A stretch of DNA of 64,000 bases, taken from the NCBI GenBank assembly GCA_947499005.1, contig CANMML010000005.1, forward strand, positions 62,001-126,000. Direction: 5' to 3'. Position 1 is the stretch's first letter, and every line of letters begins with the position of its first letter. The stretch is from an uncultured Aquimarina sp. (GTDB taxonomy: Bacteria; Bacteroidota; Bacteroidia; Flavobacteriales; Flavobacteriaceae). A program made the position numbers and the translations under genes. This document shows, in pieces, positions 56,651-64,000 of this stretch. The notes under the pieces are model-generated. The model had not been told where the DNA came from, ran no database searches, and saw only the letters and a list, made by a program, of their open reading frames with translations.

Positions 56651-57996
56651 TCAAAAAATTTCTTTTTATACTCTCCCTATTCCTCATTTCTTGCACCAAA
56701 AAGTCTTCTGATTATGATGTCAGAACATTTGGCGCCATTGGAGATGGAGTAACCTTAAATACTCTCGCTATTCAAGAAGCGATCAATACTTGTCATACTG
56801 ATGGCGGTGGAGTGGTTAAAATTTCTGACGGGAAGTATCTAACGGGTACTATTCTACTAAAAGATCATGTAAACTTATTGATTGAAGAAAGCGCTACACT
56901 TATGGGAAGTAGTGACCCTAGAGATTATAAAAGCATTGATACGTTTACAGATGCCACTGGACAGGAACGAGGCAATTGCCTTATTGGAAGCTTAGGAGCC
57001 AAAGACATTTCAATCTCGGGTAAAGGAATTATCGACGGAAATGGAACTGCTTTTAAACATGAAAATCTTGCCATTACCAAAAAGAAACTAGGAATTAATC
57101 TTGCTGGTTTTGGAAAGAATCGCCCTTTTCTATTACGCTTTGTTCGCTCTTCTAATATTTCACTAAAAAACATACAGCTAAAACAACCCGCTGCATGGAC
57201 TTGTCATTTCTATGAGTCACATGATATCGTAATTGATAGTATCTCTATCTATAGCCATGCTAATTTTAACAACGATGGTATTGATTTAGATTCTAGCCAT
57301 AACATTTCCATATCTAATTGTCACATTGATACTGGTGATGATGCGATTTGTTTTAAAACCACAAGTTTACAACCCACTTATAATGCCAACGTAAAAAACT
57401 GTACACTGAAAAGCGACTGGGGAGCTATTAAATTTGGAACAGAATCTATGGGGGATTTTTATGACATCCATATTAGTGATTGTAAAATTGTAGACACCAA
57501 AGGAGGAGGCATCAAAATATTGAGTGTTGACGGGGCAAATATCAATGATGTTTCTATTGAAAATATTGAAATGAAAAACGTAGACATGCCTATTTTTATT
57601 CGCCTTGGAGAACGACTACGTACTTACCGTCAAGCGACCTCTCAAGGCATGGGAAGTATGAAAAATATTTCAATCAAAAACATTAAAGCGAGTACAAGAG
57701 GCTTAGCGGCATCCCGAGTATCTCCACCTTCGGGTATTTTCATTACAGGAACCCCGAATTACCCTATCGAAAAGGTTCATTTAGAAAATATCCATATTTC
57801 TTTACCTGGAAATGGAAAACGTGACGCCATCCAAAAAGTACCCGAATTAGAAAAGAAATATCCCGAATTTAGTTTTTTCGGAATGTTACCAGCTTATGGA
57901 ATGTATGCAAGACACATCGAACATCTTGAACACAAAAACATAACTTTCTTAACAAATCAACTTGATGAACGAGATGCAATCATCATTGAAAACTGA
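56647..57996 (+). CDS. GH28-fold lipoprotein, second copy
   Basis: 449 residues. Lipobox LISC (Cys16). Same fold as the upstream protein: VRTFGAIGDGVTLNTLAIQE, FNNDGIDLD (N208-D214), TGDDAICFK (Asp231-Asp232). Here too the GHG region is replaced, by SDWGAIKFGTESMGDF (256-271). Starts 4 bp inside its neighbour, so the two are coupled. Likely anchored to the cell surface. Confidence 0.87.
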   Translation: MIKKFLFILSLFLISCTKKSSDYDVRTFGAIGDGVTLNTLAIQEAINTCHTDGGGVVKISDGKYLTGTILLKDHVNLLIEESATLMGSSDPRDYKSIDTFTDATGQERGNCLIGSLGAKDISISGKGIIDGNGTAFKHENLAITKKKLGINLAGFGKNRPFLLRFVRSSNISLKNIQLKQPAAWTCHFYESHDIVIDSISIYSHANFNNDGIDLDSSHNISISNCHIDTGDDAICFKTTSLQPTYNANVKNCTLKSDWGAIKFGTESMGDFYDIHISDCKIVDTKGGGIKILSVDGANINDVSIENIEMKNVDMPIFIRLGERLRTYRQATSQGMGSMKNISIKNIKASTRGLAASRVSPPSGIFITGTPNYPIEKVHLENIHISLPGNGKRDAIQKVPELEKKYPEFSFFGMLPAYGMYARHIEHLEHKNITFLTNQLDERDAIIIEN

Positions 57997-58038
57997 TTAA
58001 AGACTCTTTAACTCAAAATGCTCATTAAATTCAATTTC

Positions 58039-59574
58039 ATGAAAGCGCCTTATTACGTTACCCTAGCTGTTTTACTTTTATTTCAGTTCAAAATATTTGC
58101 ACAACAACCTAATGTATTGATCATATACACCGACGATCATCGATATTCTGGAGTTCATGCTTTAGGGGGAATGGATGTGAAAACGCCGAATATAGATCAA
58201 TTAGCTTATGATGGCATTTCATTTACCAACACTTATTTGATGGGAGCTTTTTCTGGAGCGACGTGTATTCCTAGTAGAGCTATGTTACTTTCAGGAAAAA
58301 ATGTATTCAACCTAAAAGGTAGAGGATATGTAATTCCCGAACAGCACCAGACTATTGGAGAAGTGTTTAAAAATGCTGGGTATTACACCCATATCGTAGG
58401 AAAGTGGCATCAAGATAAAAAGGCATTACATCGCTCTTTTAACTCGGGGTCCAGTATCATGGGACTTGGACCTTATCTAGTAGATCACTTTCGAATGCCT
58501 TTTTGGGATTGGGATGAAACAGGGGCTTTTGAAAAATCGAATGCTTACCTTATAAGCTATGACGGTAAAGGAAATCGATACCGAAGAGCTTTAACTAAGG
58601 ATGACAAAAGAGGCCCTTTTGGAACGGAAAAAGATGGACCCCATACTTCTGAGGTCTTTGCTGAAAACGCCTCTCATTTTATTTCGAACTACGACAAGCA
58701 ACAACCTTTTTTAATGTACTTGGCTTTCCATGCGCCACATGATCCTAGACAAGCTCCGAAATCTTATAAAGATCAATACCCCGAGCCTGAAGTGACTTTA
58801 CCTCCATCATATCTTCCGCAGCATCCATTTGATAATGGACATATGTATTTACGCGATGAGAAGTTGGCTCCTTGGCCTAGAACTACAGCCGTCTCACAAA
58901 AGCATTTGAGTGATTATTATGCTGCTATTACACATCTAGACACACAAATAGGTAACGTAATTAAAAGTCTTAAAGAAAGTGGAAAATATGAGAATACTTT
59001 AATTGTTTTTGCTGGAGATAGTGGACTTGCTGTAGGAAATCATGGTTTAATAGGCAAGCAAAACATCTATGATGAAGACGGAATTCATGTTCCGTTTATT
59101 TTATCGGGAGGTGCTATAAAAGCGAAAGGAAAACAGATTGATAATTTCACCTACATTCATGATATTTTCCCTACCATTTGCGATTTTGCCAACATCAAAA
59201 AACCAATCGATATTCAAGGCAAAAGCTTACTACCTATCATAAATGAAGAACAAGAATCAATTAGAGCATCAACATATCATGCTTATCGTCAATTTCAACG
59301 TGCTTATCGCAAAGGTGATTTCAAACTTATTGAATATGTACGCGCTAAAAATTTCGATAAAAACAAAGGTGAGTATTATACTGGATCTAGAGTAACACAA
59401 TTATTCAACATTAAAAAAGATCCTTGGGAAACACAAGATTTATCTTTTTTTCCAGAATATGCCGAACGCGTCAAGACCATGCAAGCCGAAATGAAAACGG
59501 AAGCAATCGCCTTAGGGGACAAAAAGGAAAATATTCCTGGAGAACAATATGATTTTTGGGATTTTTATGAATAG
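58039..59574 (+). CDS. Family S1 sulfatase
   Basis: 511 residues from ATG 58039 (MKAPYYVTLAVLLLFQFKIF, signal peptide); an in-frame ATG at 58018 is less likely. Formylglycine site CIPSRAMLLSG (Cys83 counted from 58018, Cys76 from 58039), and metal ligands in IIYTDDHR and VFAGDSGLAVGNHG. Activity needs the formylglycine-generating enzyme, not in this window. Probably removes sulfate from algal galactan with the neighbouring GH28/GH86 enzymes. Confidence 0.92.
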   Translation: MKAPYYVTLAVLLLFQFKIFAQQPNVLIIYTDDHRYSGVHALGGMDVKTPNIDQLAYDGISFTNTYLMGAFSGATCIPSRAMLLSGKNVFNLKGRGYVIPEQHQTIGEVFKNAGYYTHIVGKWHQDKKALHRSFNSGSSIMGLGPYLVDHFRMPFWDWDETGAFEKSNAYLISYDGKGNRYRRALTKDDKRGPFGTEKDGPHTSEVFAENASHFISNYDKQQPFLMYLAFHAPHDPRQAPKSYKDQYPEPEVTLPPSYLPQHPFDNGHMYLRDEKLAPWPRTTAVSQKHLSDYYAAITHLDTQIGNVIKSLKESGKYENTLIVFAGDSGLAVGNHGLIGKQNIYDEDGIHVPFILSGGAIKAKGKQIDNFTYIHDIFPTICDFANIKKPIDIQGKSLLPIINEEQESIRASTYHAYRQFQRAYRKGDFKLIEYVRAKNFDKNKGEYYTGSRVTQLFNIKKDPWETQDLSFFPEYAERVKTMQAEMKTEAIALGDKKENIPGEQYDFWDFYE

Positions 59575-59591
59575 TAGATTGTAATGTGATA

Positions 59592-59612
59592 TTCCCTTTG
59601 TTTGGCTTCGAC
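59592..59612. repeat. REP-like hairpin arm before the 19-bp array
   Basis: CCCTTTGTTTGGCTTCGAC pairs (one mismatch) with AGCCAGACAAAG in unit 1 and with the closing AGCCGAACAAAGGG (59734-59747). Shares the GGCTTCGACTGCGCTCAG core with copies A-C. Confidence 0.7.
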
Positions 59613-59745
59613 TGCGCTCAGCCAGACAAAGTGCGCTTAACCTCACAAAGTTCACTCAGCCAAATAAAATGTACTTAGCTTGACAAAGTACACTCAGCCG
59701 AACAAAGTGCACTCAACCAGACAAAGTTCGCTTAGCCGAACAAAG
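59613..59745. repeat. Seven-unit 19-bp tandem repeat array
   Basis: Seven contiguous 19-bp units (133 bp) with the degenerate consensus TkCrCTyArCCnrACAAAG. The units differ at several positions but keep CTyA..C and the AAA core; ends are inverted repeats of one another. Between the sulfatase gene and the convergent agarase-like gene; no open frame. Confidence 0.95.
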
Positions 59746-59791
59746 GGATACCATTATTTCATTTATAATTACCCTACCTAAATGATCAAGC

Positions 59792-61981
59792 TTATAACTT
59801 AATCATTTTTGTGGTTTGTTCTTTCCCATTAACCGAGATTCTAAACATATACACCCCTTCTTCAATCCCCTGTACATCAATTTCATTATCAGTAGTATTG
59901 ATTGCTTTTTTCAACAACATTTTACCCGACAAATCAAATAATTGCAGTTCGACATCCTGTGTATTTATTCCTTCTACGATTACTTTGCTTTTAAAGGGAT
60001 TGGGAGATAATTTCAATTCAAAAGACGGAATATTACCTTCCACACCATTTACAGAAAGCTCTCTACTAATGGCACTTTGAAAATTAAATACTTGCATCGA
60101 CAACGAAGACACATTCCCTCCACTATCTGGAAAAGTGATTCCGATCTCATTATTCGCTTCTAGTAACTCAAAAGGCACAGGAACTTCTAATACTCCAAAG
60201 AAACTATCTCTCGTATTTTGATCATAGCCTTTCCAATCATCTACCATGCTTACATTTTGTCCATTCACCGTTAGTATCGGAAATAAAGATCTACCATGAT
60301 CCCTACCGACTCCTATCCTTAATACCGCTTCACCAAATTGATTTAATTGAACATTATTTATATCGAAGCTTATTGCTCTTCCGCCAGAAATCGATTGTAA
60401 ATATGTCGTTGCATAATATTTGCTTTCAACCACTTCGTTTGTAGCTTCGATAACATCCCCAAATGTATATTCAATAATTGCCGTAGCTTCTTTACCAATA
60501 TTAAATTCATCTAAGCTGCTTACAATATTTTCTTCTAGAATAGGCGTTCCCGAAGCATTTGCAAAAAGATGTTTTACTTTAATTTCACTCGCCGAACTAT
60601 TGCTTAAAAAAGGCATTTGCAGATCTACATTAATAGCTTCATGTTCTAAATTACTTAAAATAACATATGCTTTATTTCCATCGACATAAGCATCTGTTAA
60701 TATATCTGGATCACTTGAATACGTATCCACTCGTGTTCCTTTTACTTGAGACCACAATTCAAAAAACTTAACAAATTCAGTATAGACATATTCGTCCCCT
60801 GTTTCTCCTGCCAAATCTTTCTTTTGACGTAATAAACGATAACTGTACCCATAGTCTCCAGGACTTTGCCACCAACGTGCTTTCAATATCATAAATGGAA
60901 TGGCACTAACCATACGATCCTGTCTTTCCATTAATTGCATCATCATTGATGAAAAAGAACGAAGATTGAACCAATCTCTTTCTTTGTTATAAGGACCATT
61001 AAATTCTCTTCCAAGCCACCCGTATTCAGAAATACTGAACGGTTTTACTTCTTCCAACTTCAAAAAACTGTAATGCTCTACCATATCTAAAATAGCCTCT
61101 ACATTACTTCCTTTTCGTTGGTCTTCTTCTGCTACGCTTGCCGTACCATTAAAATCATAAAGATGCAGCGAAAAGAAATCCATATCTTCCCCTGCCCCAT
61201 CTATAAAAAGCTCCCAATTATTTCGCCAATGATTAAAGTTCCCTGATTCGTAAGCGGGATGCGCTGCCGAATACCCCCCAACTTTCACATTTGGGTTTAC
61301 GGCCTTTATTCGCTGAGCTACTGTCTTATGCATTTCAGTAATATTCGCATTCGTAGTTCCTAATGTATTCGACTTTACAAAAGGTTCGTTTAAAACTTCT
61401 ACATATTGAGGCCTAGGCTTACCCCCTGTTCCTCCTGTCCCAAAAAATTCTTTGAGGTAATATGCATAATATTCTGCTATAGCATCGTAACCTTCATATG
61501 CCCAAGGATCTGCTTGAGAACAACAGGCATTAGGACTGGTTAATCGACCATTAGGATATAAAGGAATTGGCTGTCCTCCATACATCATATTTTCATATCG
61601 ATTCTCGAACTCATGGCTACTGGTTCTTCTTCCATAAGACTGTCGTATTGTTGCCCCTCTTTGTTGTAAAACACTAATATCTGGCCAACCACTTCTTGCA
61701 TCGTCTTCTTCTGATTGATTAAACTCCCATACCATTCCTCCGTTATTTCTACCTAGATACACGTCATAGTCTTCTAAAAACTGTTTCCGCTGTGCATCAC
61801 TATCCCACTCATTATCATCTATATCTGCATGAAGAATGATAAATTTACTCCTATCAAATTCCGACACCCCATTAACAGAATGCTGGACATCGAGATTTAC
61901 TTGAACGGTGTAATCTTCTTGTGCTTGCAATAAACTTGCAACAGCACACGAGCAAATGAATAAAATGTGAGTAGTTTTCAT
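59792..61981 (-). CDS. GH86-like beta-agarase/porphyranase with T9SS tail
   Basis: 729 residues. Signal peptide (ends LQAQ). TIM-barrel domain with catalytic Glu199 in VLNEPF and Glu319 in SEYGWLG, the arrangement of GH86. C-terminal accessory beta domains, then a type A T9SS sorting domain (about 650-729: LSPNPFKSKVIVEG, ending TTKMIKL), so it is secreted or attached to the surface. GH86 members cut agar or porphyran of red algae. It is convergent with the sulfatase, separated by the 19-bp array. Confidence 0.87.
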   Translation of the reverse strand: MKTTHILFICSCAVASLLQAQEDYTVQVNLDVQHSVNGVSEFDRSKFIILHADIDDNEWDSDAQRKQFLEDYDVYLGRNNGGMVWEFNQSEEDDARSGWPDISVLQQRGATIRQSYGRRTSSHEFENRYENMMYGGQPIPLYPNGRLTSPNACCSQADPWAYEGYDAIAEYYAYYLKEFFGTGGTGGKPRPQYVEVLNEPFVKSNTLGTTNANITEMHKTVAQRIKAVNPNVKVGGYSAAHPAYESGNFNHWRNNWELFIDGAGEDMDFFSLHLYDFNGTASVAEEDQRKGSNVEAILDMVEHYSFLKLEEVKPFSISEYGWLGREFNGPYNKERDWFNLRSFSSMMMQLMERQDRMVSAIPFMILKARWWQSPGDYGYSYRLLRQKKDLAGETGDEYVYTEFVKFFELWSQVKGTRVDTYSSDPDILTDAYVDGNKAYVILSNLEHEAINVDLQMPFLSNSSASEIKVKHLFANASGTPILEENIVSSLDEFNIGKEATAIIEYTFGDVIEATNEVVESKYYATTYLQSISGGRAISFDINNVQLNQFGEAVLRIGVGRDHGRSLFPILTVNGQNVSMVDDWKGYDQNTRDSFFGVLEVPVPFELLEANNEIGITFPDSGGNVSSLSMQVFNFQSAISRELSVNGVEGNIPSFELKLSPNPFKSKVIVEGINTQDVELQLFDLSGKMLLKKAINTTDNEIDVQGIEEGVYMFRISVNGKEQTTKMIKL

Positions 61982-62134
61982 AGTAGTTTTTATTGATCTT
62001 ATAATATATGAAACTCATATTGAATAAATTAGTAATATTAAGCAAACTATGTTTTGGGTTCATTCAAAAGAAAATCGCCACAACAAATCTCAATTTTTAT
62101 TGATTATCGCATCTTTGCATAAAAAGAATTTAGA

Positions 62135-63301
62135 TTGAAAGAAGTAATCTCAATTACAGGAATTGGATCCATTTCTCCCCTAGGGAGTGATGCTACCATG
62201 ATTTGGAATCATTATCTAAAGAAAGATGATCACCAGATTTCTGTTCAATCTCATTCGGAAACTGAAACTGCGGTAGGTGCTATCTCTTCTGCATCAGAAA
62301 CGTTACTTGAAGAAGTTCGATCTAGTACTGATCATTATAAAGATGTTGACAAAACGGTTTTGATGGGATTATATGCTGGCAGACAAGCAATGCATGAAGC
62401 TGGCTGGAAACACGCAGATCATTTTGGTATTAATATGGGAAGCTCCCGAGGAGCGACAGAATTATTTGAGAAATATCATCAGGAATTTCTTGCTACGAAT
62501 AAAGCTTCTACACTGTCTTCTCCTACTACAACTTTAGGAAATATTGCTACATGGTTAGCCAATGATTTGCAAGCTAAAGGCCCTAGTATAAGTCATTCCA
62601 TTACTTGTTCGACAGCCTTGCATTCGGTGATCAATGGAGTCGCTTGGTTGCAATCGGGTTTATGTGATAAATTTATGGTTGGAGGTAGTGAAGCTCCATT
62701 AACAGCATTTACGGTTGCACAAATGCGTGCCCTAAAAATTTATACTCAATATACAAAAGCTCAATACCCTTGTAGAACCTTAGATCTAGAAAAAAATCGC
62801 AATCAAATGTTTTTGGGAGAAGGAGCTGCTGTATTCTGTTTAGAAAGAGGAAAGCAACCTAATGCTAAAGCTTATATTACAGGTATTGGTTATGCTACCG
62901 AACCTTTAAAACATAATATATCTATTTCTACAAATGCAGATTGTTTTCAAGATTCTATGAAAATGGCTATTGGAGAAAGCAACCTAAATGAAATAGATGC
63001 TATTGTAATGCATGCCCCCGGAACTATAAAAGGAGATCTATCCGAATACAATGCAATTAAAGCCGTATTTGGAAATCAATTACCGGCATTAACTTCTAAT
63101 AAATGGAAAATTGGACATTCCTTTGGCGCTAGTGGGGCATTAAGTCTCGAATTAGCGGTGATGATGTTACAACACCAACATTTTATAGAAGTTCCATTTA
63201 TAGAAACTCCTAAAAACATTAATAGAACATTAAAACACATACTTATTAATGCTGTAGGTTTTGGAGGAAATGCCGTTACTATAAAAGTTAGTATTGTTTA
63301 A
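62135..63301 (+). CDS. Beta-ketoacyl-ACP synthase (KAS I/II type)
   Basis: 388 residues from TTG 62135 (an in-frame stop lies 15 bp upstream; no ATG near). Thiolase fold with a complete Cys158-His293-His328 triad (SITCSTALH, MHAPGTIKGD, GHSFGASGA). Shorter than FabF. It stands 108 bp upstream of bioB, so a role in making the pimeloyl chain for biotin is a reasonable guess; FabF-like fatty acid duty is the alternative. Confidence 0.88.
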   Translation: MKEVISITGIGSISPLGSDATMIWNHYLKKDDHQISVQSHSETETAVGAISSASETLLEEVRSSTDHYKDVDKTVLMGLYAGRQAMHEAGWKHADHFGINMGSSRGATELFEKYHQEFLATNKASTLSSPTTTLGNIATWLANDLQAKGPSISHSITCSTALHSVINGVAWLQSGLCDKFMVGGSEAPLTAFTVAQMRALKIYTQYTKAQYPCRTLDLEKNRNQMFLGEGAAVFCLERGKQPNAKAYITGIGYATEPLKHNISISTNADCFQDSMKMAIGESNLNEIDAIVMHAPGTIKGDLSEYNAIKAVFGNQLPALTSNKWKIGHSFGASGALSLELAVMMLQHQHFIEVPFIETPKNINRTLKHILINAVGFGGNAVTIKVSIV

Positions 63302-63382
63302 CCATTCACCAAAATGAATTAACAATACGTTTTTTTTTATTTAAAGCTTACCCTTGTATAGATAGGGCTACGCAAATTTTGT

Positions 63383-63390
63383 TATTTTTG
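63383..63390 (+). promoter_or_regulatory. Putative -7 element of bioB
   Basis: TATTTTTG matches TAnnTTTG, 19 bp upstream of the bioB ATG. A TTG at 63354-63356 is 26 bp away, slightly beyond the consensus spacing. Confidence 0.4.
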
Positions 63391-63409
63391 ACCACATTAT
63401 TCTAAGGAT

Positions 63410-64000
63410 ATGACAAAACACGACTGGACTAAGGAGGAGATTCTTGAAATTTACAACAAACCGTTAATGGAATTGTTGTATGAAGCGGCTACAGTTCATC
63501 GCAAATATCACGATCCTAATGCGGTACAAGTATCCACGTTACTTTCTATTAAAACAGGTGGATGCCCTGAAGATTGTGGTTATTGCCCTCAAGCAGCAAG
63601 ATATCATACAGATGTTGAAGGGAACGATTTAATGTCTGTTCAACAAGTAAAAGCTCAGGCATTACGTGCAAAATCTAGCGGAAGCTCGCGCGTGTGTATG
63701 GGAGCTGCATGGAGAAATGTAAAGGATGGTCCCGAATTTGATAATGTCCTTGAGATGGTACGCACCATAAACAAACTCGACATGGAAGTTTGTTGTACAC
63801 TTGGGATGCTTACAGAAAATCAAGCGCAGCGTTTAGCAGAAGCTGGACTTTACGCTTACAATCATAATTTAGACACTTCCGAAGAATATTATAAAGAAGT
63901 AATTTCTACACGTGGATTTGAAGATCGTTTACAAACTATTGACAATGTTCGCAAAACGAATGTTACCGTTTGTAGTGGTGGAATTATAGGAATGGGAGAA
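63410..64000 (+). CDS. bioB: Biotin synthase, 5' part
   Basis: 197 residues visible; runs off the right edge (full length ~320-360). A radical SAM enzyme that inserts sulfur into dethiobiotin. The 4Fe-4S site CPEDCGYCPQ is present, and the frame is open to the end with GSSRVCMGAAWRN, MEVCCTLGML and YNHNLDTS. It completes the pathway with the distant bioF-D-A genes. Confidence 0.97.
   Translation, partial: MTKHDWTKEEILEIYNKPLMELLYEAATVHRKYHDPNAVQVSTLLSIKTGGCPEDCGYCPQAARYHTDVEGNDLMSVQQVKAQALRAKSSGSSRVCMGAAWRNVKDGPEFDNVLEMVRTINKLDMEVCCTLGMLTENQAQRLAEAGLYAYNHNLDTSEEYYKEVISTRGFEDRLQTIDNVRKTNVTVCSGGIIGMGE

Noticed and set aside
59613-59745. CRISPR array
   Set aside because: Units of 19 bp are directly adjacent with no unique spacers, and there are no cas genes.

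Overview
The window is AT-rich and comes from a member of the Bacteroidetes, most likely a marine Flavobacteriaceae. Signs of this are the GroEL tail ending in GGGMPGMM, TAnnTTTG-type promoter elements, DUF4270 next to glmS, a complete moxR-bat operon, a type IX secretion sorting domain, many short lipoproteins with a Cys lipobox, and a red-algal galactan hydrolase of GH86 type beside a sulfatase. Species cannot be fixed from the sequence alone.

Layout. 1-4.6 kb: 3' part of groEL, then a long coiled-coil lipoprotein paired with an outer-membrane barrel. 4.6-9.3 kb: a KAP-type P-loop NTPase, a frameshifted GIY-YIG gene surrounded by palindromic REP-like repeats, and a membrane-bound 7TM/HTH sensor-regulator. 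9.6-16.5 kb (all minus): pheS, a cupin lipoprotein, two small genes, bioF, bioD, an unusual peptidoglycan-binding-like protein, and bioA. 16.7-27.7 kb: mixed housekeeping and accessory genes (DUF2911, CvpA, HAD, two AraC regulators, PEBP, dusB, an ECF42-like sigma factor with two YCII/DGPF proteins, TfoX-like, two TM2 proteins). 27.8-36.3 kb (minus): lepA, atpC, atpD, glmS, DUF4270 and a half-length glycogen-synthase-like protein. A folded intergenic element lies upstream of lepA. 36.4-39.8 kb: panC, panD, a YbhN-like flippase-type membrane protein and an esterase-like protein. 40.1-49.4 kb (minus): the moxR-DUF58-DUF4381-like-batA-batB-batC-batD-batE operon. 49.6-51.5 kb: an AlbA_2/Schlafen-like protein overlapping a metallophosphatase gene.

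51.5-55.2 kb is the most accessory-looking part. A 65-bp sequence (63 of 65 identical) occurs in direct orientation on either side of about 3.6 kb holding a small orphan gene, three exported proteins of unknown function, a 96-bp imperfect direct repeat pair bracketing one of those genes, and a toxin-antitoxin pair whose ParE-like toxin is cut off by one repeat copy. 55.2-62 kb is a polysaccharide-degradation segment: two GH28-fold proteins with overlapping genes, a family S1 sulfatase, a seven-unit 19-bp tandem repeat array, and a GH86-like agarase/porphyranase with a T9SS tail. 62.1 kb to the end: a beta-ketoacyl synthase next to bioB, which continues past the right edge.

Functional links: the biotin genes are split into two clusters about 50 kb apart (bioF-D-A and KAS-bioB) and no bioC or bioH is visible. 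PanC and PanD make pantothenate. The bat operon is the usual aerotolerance/VWA-MoxR system. The carbohydrate genes lack a SusC/SusD pair in this window.
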